This document shows positions 1 to 11,741 of a stretch of DNA of 64,000 nt, one piece after another. Numbering within the stretch: the stretch's first letter is position 1; each line of letters opens with the position of its first letter. A program made the translations under genes and the position numbers. The notes beneath the pieces were generated by a model that saw only the letters and a list, made by a program, of their open reading frames with translations, did no database searches and was not told the origin of the DNA. Source of the DNA: Cryptomeria japonica (lineage: Eukaryota > Streptophyta > Pinopsida > Cupressales > Cupressaceae); contig NC_081409.1 of NCBI RefSeq assembly GCF_030272615.1, forward strand, positions 477,494,573 to 477,558,572, read 5' to 3'.

Positions 1-706
1 TATTTCTACATATTTAAAAAACTAGACAAAGAATATAATCTCCCTAAGCATTTTGAAAAGTTTAAGAATCCTAGAATTGACTATAAACTGGATTGATAAT
101 TATGATCAACAACATCAGTTGGAATATAAGGGGATTGAAATCTCCAAATAGAAAGTACATTGTTAGGATACTTATTAGTGAAATTCATAACAAGGCTATA
201 GTCTTCTTACAAGAAATAAAAGTTTTCAACTTTAACTTGGAGACTAACTTGAGGTTTATCTACAAGGATGCATCAAAATTTTGTACAAATCAATAAATAG
301 GATGAGGGGATGTGATTATTCTACTTTCTAATAGTTGGTTTCCCTTTGTTATTGAGCATGAGACTAATTGTAACATAACAATATGGAGGTGCATTGGAAG
401 AGGAATGAGAGATTATTCTAGTCTAAGATGAAGAATAATATTTAATCTCTTTTATCCCCTTGAAGGTTTAAAAAAAAAACCAACATATTTGGTCTACATA
501 GTGCAACAATCAACAAGGCTCAAAGAGGATCTATTTTCACCTAGATAGATTCTATGTTAACAAAGACTTCTTTAGCTTTGATCAAATTGGTAAAGGGTGC
601 AGAGTCAAGGTTACTCCTTACTCTCTAATAGACCATCACCCCATCTATTATATAATTCTCCTTGATAATACTAGATCTAATGGTTCATGCAAAGATGGTA
701 AGTTTT
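1..706 (+). mobile_element. LINE (L1-like) endonuclease fragment, 5' piece
   Basis: Decayed first part of a non-LTR retrotransposon. The + strand frame at 93-296 contains SWNIRGL, typical of the start of the APE-type endonuclease that nicks target DNA. With frame changes, 530-660 encodes a tract resembling the end of that domain (a DR-Y/F-VNKDFF segment and a DHHPI segment, the latter matching the SDH catalytic region of the family). Many stops and frameshifts make it non-functional. The piece runs off the left edge and is interrupted at 706/707 by copia element E1; GTTTT at 702-706 is the left target-site duplication. It continues at 7481 and again at 62433. Confidence 0.8.
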
Positions 707-898
707 TGAAAGGAAATACAAGAGAAAGGAAAGAAAAACAAAATCCAAGTAAGTTTATTGAAGAAGTAAATGTTACCAAGAGAAATGCAAAAACCTTGGA
801 GCAATCACCCAAATGTGAAGAAGGGGGCACAAGAACTTTTGAAAGGGGAAAAGCAAAGAAAAACCCCTTGTGATATTATGAATGAGGCAATGCCTAAA

Positions 899-972
<74 letters not shown>

Positions 973-1277
973 AAGAAGCTCTTTACAATAATTTCATTAA
1001 GAAGAAATAAGAGAGGAGACATCTCTTAAATAGAGATGAGGAGAGGAGTTACAAAGTAACTCCCAAATCTATGAATGCCACCATTCATAAAATGTGTGTG
1101 CCATGTGTCCACATCCTCTTATGGAGGAAATCTAATATTCCTTAATAAAGGAAAATAAAAGAAATGACTTGTCCTCACACATGTACTAGAGGACAAATTA
1201 CATGTAGGAATTCCAAAGGAATATCCTAAACTAAATACAAATAAACCTAAGCCAAGTAAAGATTAAATATTCTAACA
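707..1277 (-). repeat. E1 3' LTR
   Basis: 571-bp LTR, TG...CA, matching 6870-7475. In element sense (- strand) it follows the polypurine tract. It carries a GT/GA microsatellite shorter than that of its partner, which explains most of the 35-bp length difference. Confidence 0.96.
901..966. repeat. (GT)n(GA)n microsatellite in E1 3' LTR
   Basis: About 20 GT units (901-941) followed by about 13 GA units. The same locus in the other LTR has about 45 GT units, so this is a hypervariable compound microsatellite internal to the LTR. Confidence 0.98.
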
Positions 1278-1289
1278 CCCCCCCTTAAG
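1278..1289 (-). promoter_or_regulatory. E1 polypurine tract
   Basis: The + strand reads CCCCCCCTTAAG directly after the LTR; on the element strand this is CTTAAGGGGGGG abutting the 3' LTR. This is the expected position and composition of the RNase H-resistant primer for plus-strand DNA synthesis. Confidence 0.92.
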
Positions 1290-1299
1290 CTTTACTTGG

Positions 1300-2845
1300 G
1301 GAGTTTACATCAAACCCTTCAAGGGGTTGCAAGCCAAGATTTTTACAATGAAATTGGAACTTTTCTTTACAAAGTGGCTTGGTCAAAATATCTGCAACTT
1401 GGTCTTCCCCCTTGCAATAGAGGAGTGAAACTTGCTTGCTTCAATTTGTTCTCTAATAAAGTGGTGTTGGAGAGAAATGTGTTTGGTCCTTGCATGGAAA
1501 ACTAGATTTTTAGCCAAGGCAATGGCACTTTGGTTGTCACAATACAATTGAGTTGGTTCGTGTTGAGGTAGACCCAAATTTCAAGTAGTCTTCTAAGCCA
1601 CAAGACTTCTTTGGAAGCATTAGTGCATCCTTTGTACTCAGCTTCAGTGGATCCAAGAGAGGTAGAGTGTTGCTTTTTACTATTCCAAGATATTGCTCCT
1701 GAACCAACAAAAAAACAATAACCACAAGTAGATTTCCCATCATTGGGATCTCCACCTAGATCGGAATTAGTAAAACCTTTTAAAGTAAAATCAGAATTTG
1801 CATCATAAAACAAACCTACATTAATAGTTCCTTTAATATATTTTAAAATTCTCTTAGCAACTTTAAAGTGTGTTTGTTGAGGTTTAGACATTAATCTTGA
1901 AACCAAACCAACACTATAAGCAATATATGGCCTAGTAAGAGTTAAATAATTCAAACTTCCAACTAATTGTCTATACAAAGTAGGATCAACAAGAGGAGTT
2001 TGCATATCAAGCATTAACTTAGTGCCTAATTCAATAGGAATTGAAACATGGTGAGCATCATTCATGTTAAACTTATCTATGAGATCTTGAGCATATTTAC
2101 TTTGAGATAAGAAAATTCCTTTAGAGGTTTTCCAAATTTGCATTCCTAAGAAATAAAGTAAAAGACCTAAATCAGTCATTTGAAATTTTTGATTAAGTTG
2201 AAACTTAATATCAGAAATCAAAGCATTGGAACTTGAAGTAAGAATAAAATCATCTACATACAAGATAATAATGATAATATCATCTTCACTATGTTTAATA
2301 TACAAGTTAGGATCATTTTTACTTCTAATAAAGCCTTGAGAAAGAAAGAATGCATTAATCTTTGAATACCACTCCCTAGGAGATTGCTTTAATCCATAAA
2401 TTGATTTCTTTAATTTACAAACTAAGTGTGCATTACCTTATTTAATAAAACCAGGAGGTTGAGACATATAAATTTCCTCATGTAAATCACCATTAAGAAA
2501 AGCACTTTTAACATCCATTTGGTGAATAGGCCAATTCATTCTAGAAGCTAAAGCAAGCACAAGTTTAATTGTAGGCATTTTAGCAACAGGAGCAAAAGTT
2601 TTAGTATAATCTAAGTCTTCAATTTGAGAAAAACCTCTAGCAACTAATCTAGCTTTAAATTTACTAACTTGATTATTAGCATTCAATTTAGTTTTATAAA
2701 GCCACTTGCAAGAAACAAGATTTTTACCATGAGGTAAGGGAACTAAATCCCAAGTTTGGTTAGAAATTAAAGTATCATATTCTTCCTTCATTGCTTTTTT
2801 GCCAATGTGGTTGATTTTTAGCTTGATCAAATGTTTTAGGATCAT
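1300..2845 (-). pseudogene. pol: E1 reverse transcriptase and RNase H (broken)
   Basis: C-terminal half of the copia polyprotein. 2438-2845 encodes the RT entry region (TWDLVPLP, CKWLYKTK, ARLVARGFSQ, FAPVAK, MDVKSAFLNGDL). A TAA at the end of that stretch is followed in the same frame by the palm region (YGLKQSPREWY) and, in 1502-2305, by the catalytic YVDD motif, which is intact. RNase H follows, including STEAEY and, after a frameshift near 1555, [13 protein letters not shown] and HHFIREQ. The tail near 1300-1380 still resembles the ADIxTKPL end of copia RNase H. At least one stop and one frameshift disable it; the join to the upstream part also needs a frame change near 2790. Confidence 0.93.
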
Positions 2846-3353
2846 TAGAATTCATAATAGTAGTCATTAAAGCATAATTACAATAATTAATTCTTCTAGC
2901 TTGAAGTCTATCCATTCTAGCTAAGTATTCATCACTATCTTGAATTAAAGATTTAAACCATTTAGGTCTTCTTTTAGAAGTAATGGATTCATCACTAGAA
3001 GAAGAGTCATGAGGAGTGGTGTTATTATTATCATCATCACTATCGCTAGAAGGAATAGAAAGAGATGCATTAGGAGTAGGGTTAAGAGAAGGAGGTTGGT
3101 CCTCCACAAGCACAACTTTGTTTTGAGAAATTTCATCATCCTCCAATTTACAACAATCATGAATGCCTTTTTCTGCAATACAAACATCTCTTGCAATTTT
3201 TACCTTGTTAGTAATAGGATTGTAAACTCTATAACCTTTAGTATTTTCATCATAACCAACAAAAATAAAAGGAGAAGATTTAGCATCTAATTATATCCTT
3301 TTCTCCTTAGGTTTGTGAACATAAGCTATGGAACCAAAAATTCTTAAATTCTA
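2775..3353 (-). pseudogene. pol: E1 integrase C-terminal region and acidic linker (broken)
   Basis: Joins the integrase core to RT. The residues FGSIAYVHKPKEKR and the FVGYDENTKGYRVYNP segment (about 3230-3340) are typical of the copia integrase C-terminus. The stretch encoded by 2775-3146 continues with a Ser/Asp/Asn-rich low-complexity linker and KRRPKWFKSL before RT. Two consecutive TAG codons at about 3351-3356 and a TAA near 3290 separate this piece from the upstream frame, and a frameshift near 2790 separates it from RT. No independent function. Confidence 0.85.
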
Positions 3354-5309
3354 CTAATTGGGCTTTCTACTAGACCAAGCTTCTTCAGGAGTTTTATCCT
3401 TTAAGGCTTTGGTAGGTGTTCTATTAATTAAATAAGTTGCACAAGCCATAGCTTCAGCCCAAAACTTGTAACCCATATTTTTTGCATGCAATAAACATCT
3501 AGCCATTTCAACAATTGTCCTATGCTTCCGTTCTGCCACACCATTTTGTTGTGGTGTATAAGGAATGGTAAGCTCATGTTTAATTCCAAAATATTTCAAA
3601 TAAGCATTAAATGCATTATTGACATATTCTCTTTCATTGTCAGTATAAAGAATCTTCATTTTAGAACCAAATTGCCTTTCTACAAACATATGAAATTCAG
3701 TAAACACATCAAGCACTTGATCCTTACTATGAAGGAAATATATCCATGTTCTCCTTGAAAAATCATCAACAAAGGTAAGAGCATACCTTGAACCTTGGAT
3801 GGAGGGATTCTCCATGGGACCCAAGAGATCACTATGAACTAAATGCAATTTAGTATATGCCCTCCAAGATTGACCATGAGGAAAGGGTTCCCTATGAATC
3901 TTACCACTCATGCAAGCATTGCAAACAATTTGAGAAGGAACAATAGTAGGCAATTCATCAACCATATTTTCTTTTTGCATCAATGAAATATAATGAGAAT
4001 TGAGATGGCCAAGTCTTTCATGCCATATAGTAAAATCAAAAGTAGTAAGCAAAGAATACTTTGGAGGAGCAAATTCATAGAACTTGAATAAGTTATCACT
4101 ATCCATTTTAGCAGTAGCAATAACATGATTAGTTTTGGGATCAATGATATAACATATGCCCCTATAAAAGTTAATCTTATAATCTTGACAAAGTTTAGGA
4201 ACTAAAATCAAATTTGATTTTAATTCAGGAAGATAAAGAACATCATGTAATTTCCCATTAGGAACATTCACATCACCAATAGCTTCAACTTTGCAACTAT
4301 AATTATTAGCTAATTGAACAGGAATATTAGAAATATCAAGATGCAAAGATTCAAAACATTCTTTATGAGAAGTAACATGTTGAGATGCACCAAAATCAAT
4401 AATCCACTCAAGTGGTTGAGAAACTTTATAAGTACATGTAAATGCATGATGAGATGAATTACCATTATTATTACCTTTCTTATAATGAGGTTTATGTTGT
4501 TGATTATTTTGATTATTTTGGTTCATGGGCCTTTTATCATTTTGCTTCTTAAAACAATTATTAGTAATATGTCCATCTTTCCCACAATATGTGCAGTGGG
4601 GTCTTGTTTGAGAATTATTCCTTTGATTATTGTACGAATTATTATGATTATTATTATGAGAATTGTTATGATAGGATTTAGAATGAGATTGATAATTAGA
4701 AGATTTGTGATTATTATTATGATTATGATTATTATTATTGGATCTAAAATTATTATTATGATTTTGGTTTTTAGACATAAAAGCATGTTCACTATTTTTA
4801 AGAGTACCAAATTGAATTAATTTAGCCTCCTCTTGACATAATAAATTATGAAAATTATCATAAGTTAATTGAGTAGCTAAACTAGGAATAGCAAGTTGAG
4901 CATGAATATTCGTAATAAATTGTTGAAATTGATGAGGAAGACATTTTTTAAGAATAAGATGAATTAAATGTAAATCTGCTAGAGTAACTCCTAAACCAGT
5001 TAATTGACTATTAACATAATCAAACTTTAATAAGAATTTGTCCATGGTTTTAAAATCTGTATACCTGAGATCTTCAAGTTGATCTTGAAGCTGAATTTTT
5101 TGGGATTCATTTGAACTATCATAAGTTGTTTTTAAAATTTCCCAAGCTTCATACGCTTTTGTACAATTTCCAATTAGAACATACAAATCAGGAACCATTG
5201 AAATACCAATTAAACCAAGTGCTTCCTCATTTTGAGCCTTCCATCTATCTTGGTCGGCTTGAGGAGCAGTTGTAGCGAGCTCAAAACTTTTATCAGTTGC
5301 AACATCCAA
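3354..5309 (-). pseudogene. gag-pol: E1 gag, protease and integrase core (651 residues, truncated)
   Basis: Longest intact frame of E1. Residues 1-180 are a copia-type capsid domain; 181-236 are very rich in Asn and His; 239-252 form the CX2CX4HX4C zinc knuckle (CTYCGKDGHITNNC) that binds genomic RNA. The protease motif at 303-309 reads IIDFGAS, where the family has D-[ST]-G, so the catalytic triplet is altered (one base, TCT to TTT). Integrase follows: HERLGH and the CNAC zinc site near 430-470, then the core with D in LVHSDLLG, D in YTDNERE (family usually NGGE) and E in NGVAERKH. It ends at a double TAG where the ancestral polyprotein continued. The altered protease alone should prevent processing. 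Confidence 0.95.
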
Positions 5310-6850
5310 AAGGTGTTTGAAATGAAATATAAAAGAAATATGTGTTTTTCATGAATGATAATTACTACTATTTAACTTCATTTCAGGAATTAGAGTAGAC
5401 ATGATAGCAAAATAAATGTGAACAAATAATGATTAGTTGTAAAAAAAAATTACCCTCTTTGATTAAATAGGAAAAAAAAACTCCTTGATTAAAAAATTGA
5501 ACAAAATTTTAATAATTTAAAAAAAATAACAAATTTCATAAAAAAAAATTTATAAAAAAAATATTATTTTTAAATCTTGAATAACAAATTTAAAATTTTT
5601 AAAAAACTTTAATTTATTTAAAGAAAGTTTATATTATTAAAAAATTAAGATTTTAATAAAAGAAAATTATTTAGAATAACAAAAACTTTATTTCAAAAAA
5701 CTTTATATATTAAAAACTTTATTAAAAAAAATTCATTCACTTTTTAAACTTTTTTAATGTATTAAAAACTTTATAGACTTATGAAAGAAAGTTATTTGAT
5801 ACGAACTTTTTAAACTTTTAATAGGAAAGACTTAATCTATTAATATACTAAGAACTTAAACTTGTAATAAGTTAAGAAACGTTATAGTTAGAATGAAACA
5901 AAGAGGATAGGATAGAAATAAAAAAGAAACTGATAAATTCAAAAGCATAGACGTTATGATGCAAAGAGACGTTATGATTGGAGAAGGAGAATTGCAGGTG
6001 CGCAGAGATGTTACTTTTGTTCTCGCAATTAGATCTGTTCTAAAACTGATAAAATGGAGAACGCTATCCAACATATGCTTATCAAGTTTGGTGTACTTGG
6101 ATTGGTAGCTAATTTGAGGCAAAATGAATTAGAAACTGTAGATTTAGGATATACCAGAAAATATGGATTGATTTAATATTCACAAAACATGTGAAAGAGG
6201 GAAAATAAATTGTATGAACCTGCACTAACAAATGTTAGACTGCTGAAATTTTCTTGCAAAGATTGGAGCCTAAACGCAGTACACAAAATGATTTAAGAAG
6301 ATCAAATAATAGGCGTTAAACTCAGAATGATTTAAGAAGATCAAGTAGAATACAATAGAAATTTAAACTTCTGGATTAAAAAACCGCAATACACAAAACT
6401 GGAGAAAATAATATGAAAAACAAAGATAGTTATTATACATAGATCAATATGATTTTTTTTAACAAAATCCTGCAGACGTGATAAATGTTAGAACCTGCAA
6501 ACAAAGCAGATATGTAACTCAAGAATAAAACTATTTTGGCGGCAAGCCGACCAAACAGATTAAGGACACTGAGTTTGGCAGTAAACCTTCCAAACTATTC
6601 ACAATAAAAAAAAACCAGAAACTTTGGCGGCAAGCCTTCCAAAGCTTATAAAAAAAGTAGAATCTAAGAAGATTGAACCTACAGGCAAACTTATTAACAA
6701 GTTTGAAAAAAAAAAATTAAAATCTAAAATAAAAACCTGCACAGTAGAAAATGTTAGTGAAAGAACTTCTTCTCCTCTCAAGAATGCCTCCAAGAAGGTG
6801 AACTCCACAGAATGGCAACCTTCATCAATGTCAACTTAAAACAAGGATTA
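5310..6850 (-). other. E1 untranslated leader between PBS and gag
   Basis: About 1.5 kb without a credible gene. The part at 5440-5880 is extremely A/T-rich, with recurring AAAACTTTAT-like words; the part at 6480-6850 has three small hairpin repeats and several GAACCTGCA/TGTTAG words. This is a long leader for a copia element and could hold packaging or dimerisation signals. Short frames inside it look random. Confidence 0.7.
6535..6643 (-). repeat. Three 21-nt hairpin repeats in E1 leader
   Basis: Three 21-nt units at 6535-6555, 6574-6594 and 6623-6643, each starting TTTGG and ending CCAAA, so each can fold into a 5-bp stem with an 11-nt loop. Units 1 and 3 share GGCAAGCC in the loop. They start 39 and 49 nt apart, a few hundred nt downstream of the primer-binding site in element sense. 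Confidence 0.85.
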
Positions 6851-6869
6851 GAAACCTGCTCTGATACCA
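6851..6869 (-). promoter_or_regulatory. E1 primer-binding site (initiator-Met tRNA)
   Basis: The - strand reads TGGTATCAGAGCAGGTTTC directly adjacent to the 5' LTR, with no spacer. TGGTATCAGAGC is the classic complement of the 3' end of plant initiator methionine tRNA used by copia elements to prime minus-strand synthesis. Confidence 0.95.
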
Positions 6870-7475
<606 letters not shown>

Positions 7476-7480
7476 GTTTT

Positions 7481-8884
7481 TACTAAACACCAATATACTA
7501 AAAGATGAGGATTGTTGTGATGCTATATTTAAATTAAGAGAAATAAATAAATGGATGTTGAAGGGCCTAAATTCTATAAAAAGATTGGATAACAATGTTA
7601 AGTGTTGGTCCAATATCTTCTAAATTTTAGAGAATAATCTGCAAGAGGCTCTTCTTAATTTAGAATAAAATCTTCAATCAAATCCTAAAGACTCGAGGCT
7701 TAATGAAGAGTTTGTCACTATGAAGAATAAATTGAGAAGTCTTAAAGCTAGGAAGATAATTAGGTTTAAGATCTGGGGCCAAATTGAATTGGCTTAACTA
7801 TGGTTATAAGGGTTCCAAGTTCTTCTTTAGGTGCACCAAGAATAAGACAGCAAGAGAAAAAGTGGGTAATATTTGGTTCAATGATAGCATCACTAATTAT
7901 CTTTGAGGTACTAAAAGTTGCTTGATAGCTTTTATAAAACTCTATTCTCCACTAAAAGTGACAATACACAAGGGCCTAAGGCTAAGAGAATTTGTAAAGA
8001 GCTTATTATTGAGAAGATAACTAAGGACACTACATATGAGCTTGGTGTGGCTATAACTAAAGATGAGATACTAAATACAATTTTAAGAAGTTGAACAACA
8101 TGATAAGTCCCTTAGATTTGATGGGCTCCCCATTAGTTTTTACAAGAAAAATATTGATTGGATTGCAGATGACCTACTTCAAATATATTCTGAATCCATT
8201 AACAAAGGTTCTTTGGGTGCTAATATTAATAAATGTTTTATTAAATTACTCCCCAAGGATGGTGTTACGTAATAAATAATTGGAGAACTATAACCCTGTT
8301 AAATGTCTTATGCAAGATCTTAGCAAAAATTATTGCTTTTAGATTGAAAAATGTCCTCCCCAATTTTATTATTTCTACCCAAATTGGCTTTATTAAAGTC
8401 AAATGCATTTGTGAGAACCTCATTAGTAGCTAGGAAGCTATGGAATAGGTCATGAACTCTAAACAAAACATTGGCATCCTTTTTCTTGATTTTGAAAAAT
8501 CATATGATAGAGTGGAGTAGTCATTTTTTATAATGACCCTTGAAGCATTTGGCTCCCAAAGGGTTATCCTTAGATGGGAAAACTTTTTTTGAAAGATGAT
8601 ACCTAGTCAAGTTGATGTTAATGGCTCCTTCTCTAACCATTTTCCTCTAGAAAGGTCTATTAGGAAGAGTGCCCACTTGCCCCTAGTCTCTTTGTGATAG
8701 CCTCAAATGCGATATTCTATATTCTTAGAGACACAATCTTCTCTCTCAAAATAAGGGGTATCTTACTACCCAATGGGAATGAGTTGTTAAATATTCAATT
8801 TTTTTATGATAACATCTTTATTGAGCTCAATGAAAGCAATGTAAACTACCTTATGAATAATATTAATATTTTCTATGAAGTGTC
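7481..8884 (+). mobile_element. LINE reverse transcriptase fragment, middle piece
   Basis: Continuation of the LINE after E1. Translation with frame changes shows a typical LINE linker and RT: a SRLNEEF/KNKLRSLKARK segment near 7690-7760, WRTITLLN near 8280, IISTQIGFIK near 8370-8400, and LDFEKSYDRVE near 8482-8516. The catalytic region is reached near 8805 but reads YDN where YADD is expected. There are multiple stops and frameshifts. The piece is cut at 8884 by element A; GTGTC at 8880-8884 is the left target duplication. Confidence 0.88.
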
Positions 8885-9229
8885 TGTTAGCACATATTTT
8901 TGCAAAATATTTTGTGCTATTTGTTTGATGTTTTATATGTACATTTTCATCATAAGAGCATTTATTGCTGGATTGCATGTGTAGGAAGTATGTTGTAATA
9001 TCAGAAAAATCCTACTGTGACCTATTTTCAAAATTGGACAAGTACCACTGGGGCATGCTAAGGGTTGGCACTGAATAAGGACTACATGAGTAAATTTCAT
9101 CACAACAGTATTGGGATCCTTATAAGGATATTCTTTGGGCCTATGTGATAGACTTTGTCACTTATTAGCACATATGAAGTTTCCATGGAAGGTTGGAAGT
9201 GTAAACAATATATGAAGAGGAGCTTAATT

Positions 9230-10250
9230 AGCATAATTATCAAATTTGAGCTATCAGCATAAGTTACCCCAAAAAGACCGACTAGCCAAAGGAATGAAAG
9301 AACTTATCGGCATGACCTAGACCGACCACCCCGAAGGAGAACCAAAAGAAAGTTCAAAAGGAGAATTTCATCGGCATAACATTCACTATTGGGGGCATGA
9401 GAAGAGTGTTGTGTCGATAGCCGATGAGGATATCGGTATAACCTACATCGATGAAGGAGAATGTGAAAGATGACAGCAATATCACCGAGTCATCAGAAAA
9501 TGTCATAGTACACTACCCCAATACCCGATGGGCTAAGTGGTGAAGGCGGTGTTATCGGTATATCTTACTCTGATAAGGTGATGCCAAAAGGAGGAAAACA
9601 ATAAGTCATCGAGGTAACTTAAACCATTGGTGAAAGGTGTTTCAGGTTATGTCGATACCTGATAAGGAAGACAAGTCAGGCACGGAGAAGGAAACTTGAT
9701 TGGGATGAGTTACACTAAAGAAAGATGAAGTCATCGGGATATCATCGCCTCATCCGGAGGAGACATCTTTCGTTACACTAATACCCAACGAGAAAGTAGA
9801 GATAGGTGCGAACAAGGAGATCTCATCGGGGAAACATATGCTGATAGACTAGAGGAGTAAAATGATACACAAGTGTGAAGGCGATGACATCAAGTCATTA
9901 GAGAAACATAAAATGGGTTGTTTCGATACCCGATAAGATGACCTGATGTAACAAACAGGATATAGACTATGAGGGAGGACACATTGGGATAACTTAAACC
10001 ATCAGAGGAGCATATTTGGAGCTATGTCGATACTTGATGGGCAGAATGCTATGAAGGAATAGAAGGAGGGTATATCAGAGTGACCTACACCGATGAGATA
10101 TAAAAGTAAAGGTAAAAGCTTAGCTAGAAGATGGAGCCATCGGGGAAGTTATAACCATCGGAATGATAACAAATGAGCTACGTCTATACCTAACAGAGTG
10201 ATCGGTGAGACCTATGTTGATCAAAAGGATGGGTGGTGCCAAATGATTGA
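9230..10250. repeat. Degenerate ATCGG/CCGAT word array in A U3 (left)
   Basis: About 1 kb in which short words such as ATCGGTATAAC, TACACCGATGA and GATACCCGATGGG recur every 30-70 nt, on both strands as ATCGG and its complement CCGAT. The same array is at the same place in the right LTR. There is no open frame here. It could be a regulatory array or the remains of an ancient tandem repeat. Confidence 0.7.
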
Positions 10251-10518
10251 ATTATCAGGAGGAGTTATGACAACTAGCCGTTGCAAAATGTGATCTCAAT
10301 GAATCCACCAGCCATTATTAAATGCAGGCAACAGATAGCTCTGTTCTTACATGAGGTGAATCACAACACCATTTCGATTGAGTAAATGCTCCTAATGTAT
10401 TAAATCTATATACAAAAGCTGGAATAAGGAATTTGCATAGCAAACTAAAGCAAACAGAGAGATTGAGTTGACTTAAACTGCAAAAATTTAAATTTTAGAG
10501 AGCTCGAAGTATTCAAAT

Positions 10519-11741
10519 ATGGAGGGTTCTAGTTCCAAGGGAAAGAGGAAGGTCACTAAGGTCTCTGAGAGCACTTCAAATAAGTCTAAAGGTGGAGAAG
10601 GTGCACAGAAATGAAAGTTAAATCAAGATATGATTGACCAAATGAGCTCACTAGGAGCCAAATCCTGGAGATCTAAGACTAATTTTCCTATTTGTGACCA
10701 GCTAGAAGATGATTTCAAGAAAATTGGTGATGTCTAGACCAGACGAGTTGTTCTTGTATCATTATTCACAAAGAAGCAAGCCAACCCCAATCTCAAACCC
10801 ATGGATAACTGGATTGGGTAAACTTGTGGTCCCTAATGTCTTTGTGAATATTTAATTGATGAAAATATTGGCTAGGGCTTATAATGCCATGAAAAGATGT
10901 ATTCAATTGCCAAATGGCGATGTATTCATCCACCTTTCAGTAGCCACCATTCATGAGGTTTTTGGTCTTGGTTTCGAATCTGATGTGCCTCTGTCTTTCA
11001 AGAAACTGGAAGAAGAGTATACAAAGATGGGCACTGTATACAATGGGTGAAATTTGGCCATACATAAGGTTGAGAAAGGAAAGTTGACAGATGAAGACGG
11101 GCCCTCGTTTGATATCAACATTTTCAGGCAGTATCTGTAGTATACATATATGGCATGCGGGCAAGTGGGAGGATTTGAGGTTCCAGATGTAGCTTGGATA
11201 GGACCTTTGGCACTTACTATAGACACACAGATGCATGAGTTGAGACAATTTGATTATGTTGCTTACATTGTTGAGAAGATGCATGAGGGTTTCTTAAGTC
11301 TTTATAACAACCATAACAAATCTTGTAAGTTTTATTCATTATTAATGTATATCATCTTGTTTTATGGATGACACAGGGGGTCATGGCCTGAAGAATTGAA
11401 GTTAAATATTCATGGCAAAGATGGGCAGGAGTAGCCAGTACAACTATGGGTATCACTATGGGATTCTCGGTTCATGAGATCTCACTATGTTAAACTTGAA
11501 GAATTTTTTGTGCAACCATTATACAGAGTTTTTGTGGTTTCTTTTGATGGATCATTTTCAAAAGAAATCAAAAGATTTCTTGGACCCCATGAGCATGGGG
11601 ATACCAGGGTGAATCATAATTGGGGTGAATGGTATGGAGGCCAGGACTTCACATATGTTAGATTTTTTGGATTCGAAGGTGCTCCTTATGTGCTATTGAA
11701 ACTTGCACCTGACAGAATTACTTACTAGAAGGTGAAATAAA
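10519..11741 (+). pseudogene. U3-encoded ORF of element A, left copy, part 1
   Basis: Start of a long decayed frame inside the LTR. From ATG 10519 (MEGSSSKGKRK, a Ser/Lys-rich start) the frame runs in register to the edge of insertion D, crossing a TGA near 10611, a TAA near 10852 and a TAG near 11138 that are all also present in the right LTR. A TAG near 10738, where the right copy has TGG plus 12 extra bases, is private. Recognisable blocks are NAMKRCIQLPNGDVFIHL, EVFGLGFE, MACGQVGG, FDYV-YIVEKM and EIKRFLGPHEHGDTRVNHN. I do not recognise the family; the NGDVFIHL/IHEVFGL block is faintly like plant mobile domain proteins, a weak suggestion. The frame continues at 15615 and 37458. Confidence 0.75.

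Noticed and set aside
770-991. Open frame with Cys/Val and Glu/Arg repeats
   Set aside because: It is the translation of the GT/GA microsatellite in the E1 LTR; the same occurs at 6932-7126.
4485-4820. Ile/Met-rich frames on both strands at the Asn/His-rich part of E1 gag
   Set aside because: Alternative readings of the AAT/CAT-rich low-complexity region of gag.
9230-10250. Possible CRISPR-like array (short recurring words at regular intervals)
   Set aside because: Words are degenerate, occur in both orientations, have variable spacing and are duplicated with the LTR in a plant retrotransposon.
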